Positions 60,601-64,000 of a stretch of 64,000 nt of DNA are shown in pieces; position 1 is the stretch's first letter; each line of letters opens with the position of its first letter. The position numbers and the translations under genes are program-made. The notes beneath the pieces were generated by a model. That model was not told the origin of the DNA. It worked only from the letters and a program-made list of their open reading frames with translations, and did no database searches. The stretch comes from Megascapheus bottae (Eukaryota > Chordata > Mammalia > Rodentia > Geomyidae). Where the stretch lies: positions 40,281,001 to 40,345,000 of the forward strand of contig JANJXV010000016.1 in the NCBI GenBank assembly GCA_024803745.1, written 5' to 3'.

Positions 60601-62883
60601 CCACTATGTGTAAACCACGTCAAAAATGTAATCATCCCTCAAAGCAGTGTTCTTAAAAATCATGAAAACGCACACGCGGTCCTCTAGGGCCTAGCGCACG
60701 CGGATCAACTCGACAGACAGATGGGGACAGAAAAGCTAGAAAGGCCAGGAAGTGAGACTCCCAGAGAACATCAGCAATGGCTCCCAGGACCCGAGGGCTT
60801 TCTGGCTTGGGGGAATCTGTCCCCAAGCTGTGCACTTAGCCATGCCACATGACCATAAGGACACCTTCTTCTCCCAGTCTTGGCGCCCTTCCAACATTGG
60901 CATGTCAAGCTCAGTCTAGGGTCAGGTCATTCATAAATTCCATGCAACTTGCAAATCCTGGAAACCACGGGCTGTTCAACTGCTCATTCTACTGCAAGTC
61001 AGCTCAGTTTCTCTAGTTACGTGATAAGCATGGCATGCCACTGGCAAGGAGTATCCACAGGGATAAGTTTTCAGGCTGTCACTGCTGTTACTACACTCTC
61101 AAAAAGGATATACCCAGCCAGATGCTGGTGGCTCACGCCTGTAATCCTTGCTACTCAGGAGGCTGAGATCTAAGGATCACAGTTCAAAGACAGCCTGGGC
61201 AGGAAAGCCTCTGAGACTCTCATCCTATTCATCATCAGAAAATAGGAAGCAGAGTGCTAGCCTTGAGCTGAAGAGCTCAGGACAGTGCCCAGGCCCAGAG
61301 TTCAAGCCCCATGACCAATAACAAATGAATGAATAAATAAATAAGAATATACTTTGCAAGACACCAATGAGTTCAACCACTTTACCATTTGTTCACTGCA
61401 GCTTTCTTCACAATCAGAAATTTTCTGTAAATAGTACATGGGTACTTCCCATGTTTGGGACTCCTGGGACTTTCAGGGTTTTTGCATTTCCAGACCAGTA
61501 CTATACTGTTAGCACCAATTCTGCCACCCAATCAGTGTCATGGGGGTGGATGATAACAAATCACCTCATCATTCAAATATGGTCACAGAGGGCAACCAAG
61601 AGACTACACAAATGGGCCAGCTCTGTGGTCCATTTTCTCCCACACAACAGCTTAGACTGGAACATCCCTCTCAGGGCTGAGCAGCTCTGAATAAAGGGTT
61701 CTACTGAGAGGCCCCCACAAGGAGGTGGTGACAGAGATGAGGTCCCTAGGAAACAGGCCTCCAGGCCTCCAACCAGATGCCACTGGGTCCAAGAGAGCTA
61801 GTTACCTATATGAATCTGACTGGCCTGCCAAAAAACCGTGAATCCTTGGCTAGAAGGTAAAATCCAGAGGCTGCAATGCACTGGTTGTACGCCCGCTGTG
61901 GGGTGAAGAAGACAGCTTTGCTCATGTGACCTGCTGGGAAAAGCAGCATCGCTGCCTGTAGCTAGACTGGAAAGATCACACCAAGGGCTAGAGGATGGAG
62001 CTGAAACCTTTTCCCTGCTGTCAGGCCAGATCTGGAGACAAATGCTTGGTACCAACAAGTTATGAACCTCAGCGCCCACTCCGTGTGATAAAAGGGAAGC
62101 AAATAGGACATGTAAACTCTTAAAATGCTCTTTGGGGGCATTCTCTACTTCGGGTAAACGTAGCACTTACGATTATTCTTGAAATATGTCAACACTGGAC
62201 AGTAAGGGATCTGTCCCCAGTATTTAACATGAGATGTAAATATTTAGGTAACATCCCAAGACGGCGGTATTGAAATGGATATACTCACGATTCATCTAAA
62301 TCTTCCACGAATCCTTTACAGAAAGCCACGTTAAATAAAATAACTAAAGGTGGGGGCGGGGGGAAGGGGGAGAGAAAAATGAAAAAGACAAAAGGTAAAA
62401 CATGGTGATTGATTTGAATGTACGCTCAGTCATCTAGAAAACGCTTTGATTCGTTTTTTTTCCCCTTTGTCATCTACCAAAGATCCATCCTTGAGCGGGG
62501 AGGCAGGGACACGGGCCGCATCTCTTTGGTCCGTCGGGACCCCCCCCCCTTTCCCCAGCAGACACTTCCGAAGCACTTCGAGGGGACCCGGTGTTTTCCC
62601 GGGGCACCGGGGGTTCCCGAGGCCCCCACCCAGGGGGCCGGGAGGAAACGCCCAGCCCCGGCGGGGGAGCCCGAGGGGGCCCCGGCCGCCCAGAGGGCCC
62701 CGAGCGGCGCAGGCTGGGGGCGCGGGCCGGGCCGGAGCCGGGTGAACCTCGCCGGGCTCCGTAGATCGCGATCCCGCGCGGGCCCGACCCCGACCCCGAC
62801 CCCGGCCGCGACCCCGCACCGCCGTTACCTGTGGCGCAGAGCCTGAGGCCGGCCCGGCTCTCTCGGCCCGGCGAGCTCGCCAT
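38692..62883 (-). CDS. TMX3: TMX3, thioredoxin-related transmembrane protein 3 (ER protein disulfide isomerase); complete, 16 coding exons
   Basis: The spliced CDS is 1371 nt and encodes 456 residues. TMX3 is a type I ER-membrane member of the PDI family that forms or rearranges disulfides in secretory proteins; in humans it has been linked to microphthalmia. Seen here: a signal peptide (about 1-27); a thioredoxin 'a' domain (about 29-135) with the active site WCGHC at 55-59 and the cis-proline of GYPT at 103; two thioredoxin-like regions without CxxC (about 140-345); N-glycosylation sequons NTS at 261 and 316; one membrane span (about 380-402); and an acidic cytosolic tail ending KKED, which fits the dilysine KKxx retrieval rule. 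Human TMX3, as I remember it, has 454 residues; here exon 1 adds three and the tail loses one. All splice sites are GT-AG and the frame is intact, so the gene looks functional. The start is the only in-frame ATG before the signal peptide and sits in a CpG island. Confidence 0.97.
40687..40755 (-). CDS. TMX3: TMX3 coding exon 15 (membrane-proximal lumenal stem)
   Basis: The exon has 23 whole codons encoding [20 protein letters not shown] and TIV. The basic QRVKRI segment precedes the membrane span. The acceptor is CTGAAG and the donor GTGAGT. Intron 15 (38950-40686, 1737 bp) shows no clear repeat. Confidence 0.97.
41365..41577 (+). mobile_element. ID-ID dimeric SINE (TMX3 intron 14)
   Basis: CTAGAGGTAGAGTGCTTGCC and CAAGTGGTAGAGTACTAGCC mark the two monomers; the tail is AAAAC-rich. 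It is antisense to the gene. Confidence 0.9.
41823..41952 (-). CDS. TMX3: TMX3 coding exon 14 (second NTS sequon)
   Basis: The exon encodes [20 protein letters not shown] and then [20 protein letters not shown]. It holds the NTS sequon at 316-318 and the cis-proline-like VPT of the last thioredoxin-like region. The acceptor is TTTTCAG and the donor GTAAGT. Intron 14 (40756-41822, 1067 bp) contains an ID-dimer SINE. Confidence 0.98.
42591..42647 (-). CDS. TMX3: TMX3 coding exon 13 (residues 286-304)
   Basis: The exon encodes [18 protein letters not shown]. The [10 protein letters not shown] strand and turn are characteristic of TMX3. The acceptor is GTTAAG and the donor GTAAGT. Intron 13 (41953-42590, 638 bp) contains a short TG tract at 42.37 kb. 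Confidence 0.97.
43635..43688 (-). CDS. TMX3: TMX3 coding exon 12 (residues 268-285)
   Basis: The exon encodes [17 protein letters not shown], an amphipathic helix. The acceptor is TCCACAG and the donor GTATGT. Intron 12 (42648-43634, 987 bp) has no repeat I can name. Confidence 0.97.
43882..43939 (-). CDS. TMX3: TMX3 coding exon 11 (first NTS sequon)
   Basis: The exon encodes [18 protein letters not shown]. The NTS at 261-263 is a lumenal N-glycosylation sequon. The acceptor is TTTCAG and the donor GTATAG is modest. Intron 11 (43689-43881) is only 193 bp. Confidence 0.97.
45144..45242 (-). CDS. TMX3: TMX3 coding exon 10 (residues 216-248)
   Basis: The exon encodes [20 protein letters not shown] followed by [13 protein letters not shown]. 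The acceptor is TATAAG and the donor GTAAAA. Intron 10 (43940-45143, 1204 bp) carries only a faint B1-like stretch near 44.65-44.72 kb. Confidence 0.97.
45601..45639. repeat. (CA)n microsatellite (TMX3 intron 9)
   Basis: A pure CA run of about 39 bp. Confidence 0.97.
47022..47045. repeat. (TG)n microsatellite (TMX3 intron 9)
   Basis: A short TG run with one CG interruption. Confidence 0.9.
47309..47375 (-). CDS. TMX3: TMX3 coding exon 9 (residues 194-215)
   Basis: The exon encodes [19 protein letters not shown] and VYD; the MPAVLVF strand is typical of a thioredoxin-like fold. The acceptor is TTTGCAG and the donor GTGAGT. Intron 9 (45243-47308, 2066 bp) has a CA tract at 45.6 kb and a TG tract at 47.02 kb. 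Confidence 0.97.
47442..47666 (+). mobile_element. ID-ID dimeric SINE with 9-bp target-site duplication (TMX3 intron 8)
   Basis: TACAGAGAG occurs at 47442-47450 and 47658-47666. The first monomer lost a few bases around its A box. The poly(A) run is about 24 nt and the element is antisense to TMX3. Confidence 0.93.
49163..49433 (-). mobile_element. ID-ID dimeric SINE with target-site duplication and TTTA tail (TMX3 intron 8)
   Basis: CCTGACATTCT occurs at 49163-49173 and 49423-49433. The tail shows TTTA repeats, and a 22-nt T run sits between the monomers. It lies in the sense orientation of TMX3. Confidence 0.93.
50177..50254 (-). CDS. TMX3: TMX3 coding exon 8 (residues 168-193)
   Basis: This 78-nt exon of 26 whole codons encodes [20 protein letters not shown] and then EEVVPE. 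It is bounded by acceptor GTCACAG and donor GTAATA. Being in phase, it could be skipped without a frameshift. Intron 8 (47376-50176, 2801 bp) contains two ID-dimer SINEs in opposite orientations. Confidence 0.97.
50839..50938 (-). CDS. TMX3: TMX3 coding exon 7 (residues 134-167)
   Basis: The exon encodes [19 protein letters not shown] followed by [14 protein letters not shown], the start of the second, non-catalytic thioredoxin-like region. The acceptor is GATAG. The donor GTACGA is weaker than the others, so skipping is possible. Intron 7 (50255-50838, 584 bp) holds nothing I recognise. Confidence 0.95.
52177..52257 (-). CDS. TMX3: TMX3 coding exon 6 (end of thioredoxin domain)
   Basis: The exon encodes [18 protein letters not shown] and then IIEFAHRVS, the last strands and helix of the catalytic domain. 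The acceptor is TTTAAG and the donor GTAAGT. Intron 6 (50939-52176, 1238 bp) shows no recognisable repeat. Confidence 0.97.
52868..52900. repeat. (CA)n microsatellite (TMX3 intron 5)
   Basis: A CA run with one CT interruption. Confidence 0.95.
53429..53474 (-). CDS. TMX3: TMX3 coding exon 5 (cis-proline segment)
   Basis: The exon encodes [14 protein letters not shown]; Pro103 of GYPT is the conserved cis-proline that packs against the active site. The acceptor is ATCAAG and the donor GTAAGT. Intron 5 (52258-53428, 1171 bp) is AT-rich with a short CA tract at 52.87 kb. Confidence 0.97.
54885..55215 (+). mobile_element. Diverged B1-like repeats (TMX3 intron 4)
   Basis: Two successive B1-like patterns: 'GTGTGGTGTGACC...TTGAGGCCACCCTGG' and 'GATGTGGTGACTCGTGATTC...'. 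Both are too degraded to define ends. Confidence 0.4.
55470..55845 (+). mobile_element. B1/ID SINE with CA tail followed by an ID-like piece (TMX3 intron 4)
   Basis: CTACTGAGGAGGCTGAGATC starts a truncated B1 head. The ID tail ends near 55655 and runs into a CA tract (55659-55711). A second ID-like remnant covers about 55740-55840. Confidence 0.7.
55659..55711. repeat. (CA)n microsatellite at a SINE tail
   Basis: CA with CGCA variants, in the position of the SINE A-tail. Confidence 0.9.
56014..56274 (+). mobile_element. B1/ID SINE with 12-bp target-site duplication (TMX3 intron 4)
   Basis: TTCAAAAATTCA occurs at 56014-56025 and 56263-56274. Head, linker and ID tail are all present; the tail is AACAACAAAAAA. 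Confidence 0.95.
56280..56378 (+). mobile_element. ID-like monomer (TMX3 intron 4)
   Basis: 'CTGCTCAGCAGTAAAAGGGC' and 'TTCAGTTCACACTCC' follow the ID A and B boxes; diverged. Confidence 0.5.
56735..56930 (-). mobile_element. MIR-like remnant (TMX3 intron 4)
   Basis: 'CATGTGCTAGGCTTTATGCC' and 'AAACTACAAAGCTGTGAAGA' follow the MIR layout in reverse complement. Confidence 0.45.
57796..57919 (-). CDS. TMX3: TMX3 coding exon 4 with the CGHC active site (residues 51-91)
   Basis: The exon opens with [11 protein letters not shown], the canonical PDI active-site segment with redox cysteines 56 and 59. It continues through LEPIWNEVG and VKVGKMDAT to the SYSS region. The acceptor is GGATAG and the donor GTGAGC. 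Intron 4 (53475-57795, 4321 bp) is the longest; it carries B1/ID SINEs, an ID monomer, CA repeats and a MIR-like stretch. Confidence 0.98.
58022..58255 (+). mobile_element. B1/ID SINE with CA-rich tail (TMX3 intron 3)
   Basis: 'GGTAGCTTACACCTATAAAC', 'GGTGGCTGAGATTTGAGGAC' and 'GCCCAGGCCCAGAGTTTTAG' mark head and tail. The 3' end passes into imperfect CACACA. Confidence 0.75.
58396..58590 (-). mobile_element. ID-ID dimeric SINE (TMX3 intron 3)
   Basis: Both monomers are recognisable on the minus strand. The tail is GTT/TTG-rich on the plus strand, and the 5' monomer is missing its A-box part. Confidence 0.85.
59530..59616 (+). mobile_element. Very short retroposed insert with 17-bp target-site duplication (TMX3 intron 3)
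   Basis: AAAGAAAGTGACAGGGA occurs at 59530-59546 and 59600-59616. Between them lie about 40 bp of unrecognised sequence and a poly(A) run. This is the hallmark of L1-driven insertion of a strongly 5'-truncated RNA. Confidence 0.85.
59824..59863 (-). CDS. TMX3: TMX3 coding exon 3 (residues 37-50)
   Basis: This 40-nt exon encodes [14 protein letters not shown], the first helix and strand of the thioredoxin fold. The acceptor is TTTAG and the donor GTGAGT. Intron 3 (57920-59823, 1904 bp) contains an ID-dimer SINE, a B1/ID SINE and a very short retroposed insert at 59.53-59.62 kb. Confidence 0.96.
61113..61345 (+). mobile_element. B1/ID dimeric SINE (TMX3 intron 2)
   Basis: GGTGGCTCACGCCTGTAATC, CTACTCAGGAGGCTGAGATC and AGTTCAAGCCCCATGACC are well preserved. 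The tail is AATGAATAAATAAAT. It is antisense to TMX3. Confidence 0.92.
62289..62343 (-). CDS. TMX3: TMX3 coding exon 2 (end of signal peptide, start of thioredoxin domain)
   Basis: A strong pyrimidine tract and CTTTAG acceptor precede the exon, and the donor is GTGAGT. It encodes the hydrophobic core [10 protein letters not shown] and then FVEDLDE, continuing the frame from exon 1. Intron 2 (59864-62288, 2425 bp) holds a B1/ID SINE near 61.1-61.3 kb, a TATCTA-rich patch near 60.46 kb and a few CpGs near 60.6-60.7 kb. Confidence 0.95.
62782..62816 (-). repeat. GGGGTC array just inside TMX3 intron 1
   Basis: On the minus strand there are four GGGGTC copies plus further G runs, 12-45 nt downstream of the exon 1 donor. 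This spacing could form a G-quadruplex in the nascent RNA or the non-template strand. Confidence 0.7.
62829..62883 (-). CDS. TMX3: TMX3 coding exon 1 (residues 1-18, plus 1 nt of 19)
   Basis: The ATG context is tccATGG. The exon encodes [18 protein letters not shown] and ends ACAG before the donor GTAACG. The RLCAT end matches human TMX3, but the residues before it differ and are three longer, which is common for signal-peptide n-regions. Intron 1 (62344-62828, 485 bp) is GC-rich and carries a GGGGTC array close to the donor. Confidence 0.93.
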
Positions 62884-63077
62884 GGACAGCCGCCGCCGCT
62901 GAGCGGGTGGAGGTGAGAAGGAAGCGCCGGCGACCCTGCCTGCCAGTCCGGAAAGGGAAGCAGGGGCCGGGCTGGCACCGGGGAAGCTCCGGTGCGGAGC
63001 GGGGGCGGGGCTGACGGTCTCCGCTCGCGATGCCGGCCGGCTCAGCCTCTGAGCATGCGCAGGAGCGCGGCGCGCCA

Positions 63078-63173
63078 GCGCGGGAGCAGTGCGCGTGCGC
63101 GGAGCACCGGCGCGGGAGCAGAGCGCGTGCGCGGGACGCCGGCGCGGGAGCAGTGCGCGTGCGCGGGGCGCCG
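63078..63173. repeat. Three tandem 32-bp GC-rich units carrying NRF1-type sites
   Basis: Three near-identical 32-bp units (63078-63109, 63110-63141, 63142-63173) begin GCGCGGGAGCAG. Each contains (T/A)GCGCGTGCGCG. Units 1 and 3 fit the NRF1 consensus YGCGCRTGCGCR exactly; unit 2 differs at the first base. The block lies about 200-290 bp upstream of the TMX3 ATG. Confidence 0.9.
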
Positions 63174-63463
63174 GCGCGGTCCCGGCCGCGCAGCTCACAG
63201 GTCTGTGGAAGCTCGCGTCGGGGCTCCGAGGGCGGCGATCCGAGCCCGAGCCGCCGGCCCGCCCCCGACCTTGCCGCGTGCCGGCGGATACTTGAGGGGC
63301 AGTTCCAAGCTTCCCCGCCCGGGCTGGCCGAGCACCGTGGCCCGGAGACGGAAGCCCCGGAGGCCGCGGCCGGGCGCCGGGATTGTGCCGTCAGCCCGCC
63401 CGCCCGCAGGTCCGGGCTCCGGCCCGGTGACAGGGCCGCCCGCCCGGGTCCCCGCGCACCCCG

Positions 63464-63510
63464 CACACGTCAGTAACACAGCTAAGACCCCGGTGATGGC
63501 GGCGAGGCGG
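63464..63510 (+). promoter_or_regulatory. CRE-half and YY1-type motifs, possible divergent plus-strand promoter
   Basis: CACGTCA at 63466-63472 is a CRE half-site. ATGGCGGC at 63496-63503 is the YY1 core, oriented as it often is just downstream of a plus-strand start site. In human the divergent neighbour of TMX3 is, from memory, CCDC102B. No coding exon of that gene is visible before the window ends. Confidence 0.35.
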
Positions 63511-63907
63511 ATCCCGCTCTCCTCTGAAGGGAAGAAGGCGACCCCTCCACTCCCGAGAGCCGGCCAGGCTGGGGCGGGAGCGGCGGGAGCCACTGTCACC
63601 CCGCCAGATGCGCCCTGAGTTCCAGATGAGCTCGTAGGGTGGGGGAGAAGAGGGGGGAACCTTTCTGAAGAAGTATGGCCTAGCCACATGGCGGGAGGGG
63701 GTGGTGGCGGGCGGCATCGGCTTCTCACTCAAAAAGAATTTGTTTTTCAGCCCAGTCAGAGTGACACAGAAAAAAAAACACTTCGCTGAAACCAGTGCAG
63801 ACATGTCCACACCAGAGGAGACCTGTGCGAAAGAAGGAAGTTAGACAGGCCAGCTGTACTCCTGAGCCGAAATGGAAGGCAGTGTGTAATAAAAATGCCA
63901 CGCAACC

Positions 63908-64000
63908 ATAACAAGCCAGCTTCTGGTGGCGCACACCCGTAATCGTAACGACTCAGGAGGCTGAGCTCTGGCAGGAAAGTTTGTGAAACTCTTTATCTCC
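63908..64000 (+). mobile_element. B1/ID SINE, cut by the window end
   Basis: 'TGGTGGCGCACACCCGTAAT' and 'GACTCAGGAGGCTGAGCTC' open a B1-like head. The linker CTTTATCTCC is the last visible sequence. Confidence 0.85.

Larger units (their letters stand above)
62490..63640. promoter_or_regulatory. CpG island over the TMX3 promoter and exon 1
   Basis: About 1.15 kb of very GC-rich, CpG-dense sequence in an otherwise AT-rich, CpG-poor window. It spans intron 1, exon 1 and about 750 bp upstream of the TMX3 ATG. No TATA box is evident near the gene start, as is usual for housekeeping promoters. An ETS-type CCGGAA lies at 62948-62953, NRF1-type sites at 63.09-63.17 kb, and CRE-like and YY1-like motifs at 63.46-63.50 kb. 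Confidence 0.85.

Noticed and set aside
38692..62883. Possibility that TMX3 is a processed or decayed copy
   Set aside because: All introns are present with GT-AG sites, no frameshift or internal stop occurs, and the active site, sequons and ER signal are intact.
63496..63618. 40-codon plus-strand frame starting MAARRIPLSS
   Set aside because: The ATG is part of a YY1 motif and the frame has no recognisable domain; may be UTR of a divergent transcript but not a supported protein.
62418..63810. Many overlapping long frames on both strands in the CpG island, including one of 242 codons that contains TMX3 exon 1
   Set aside because: GC-rich DNA is poor in stop codons. Exon 1 ends at a proper donor, and the read-through is intron 1.
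1..64000. CRISPR arrays, bacterial operons, insertion sequences or prophage
   Set aside because: Spliced gene structure, SINEs and L1 remnants show mammalian DNA; no direct-repeat/spacer array is present.

Overview
The window looks like mammalian, and most likely rodent, nuclear DNA. It is AT-rich, intron-rich and full of microsatellites, L1 3' ends and MIR remnants. The dominant SINEs are of two kinds: a 7SL/B1-like head joined to a tRNA/ID-like tail, and tandem ID-ID dimers, several with intact target-site duplications. That SINE mix suggests a castorimorph rodent (kangaroo rat, pocket mouse, pocket gopher or beaver group). The species assignment is inference from remembered SINE types, not a database result.

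Only one protein-coding gene is well supported: a complete minus-strand copy of TMX3, the thioredoxin-related transmembrane protein 3 (an ER-membrane protein disulfide isomerase). I reconstructed 16 coding exons from the ATG at 62883 to the stop codon ending at 38692. All introns are GT-AG, every phase fits, and the CDS is 1371 nt (456 aa). The protein has a signal peptide, a thioredoxin domain with a CGHC site, two redox-inactive thioredoxin-like regions, one membrane span and a C-terminal KKED ER-retrieval signal.

Layout. 1-35.5 kb is gene-poor sequence downstream of TMX3, holding L1 pieces, SINEs, CA tracts, a 420-bp CAT/CAC trinucleotide tract at 12.56 kb and several unique stretches that resemble non-coding regulatory elements (15.5, 22.6-22.9 and 24.8 kb). 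About 35.6-38.7 kb holds the TMX3 3' UTR and end, with two candidate poly(A) signals. 38.7-62.9 kb is the TMX3 coding region, with SINEs and microsatellites in its introns. 62.49-63.64 kb is a CpG island with the TMX3 promoter, a 32-bp tandem repeat carrying NRF1-type sites, and CRE/YY1-type motifs on its far side that suggest a divergent plus-strand promoter. The window ends inside another SINE.

I saw no new protein system, CRISPR array, intact mobile-element gene or convincing structural RNA gene. The most interesting features are regulatory: the repeat-expanded NRF1 cluster, the probable bidirectional promoter, and the homeodomain- and octamer-rich intergenic segments.
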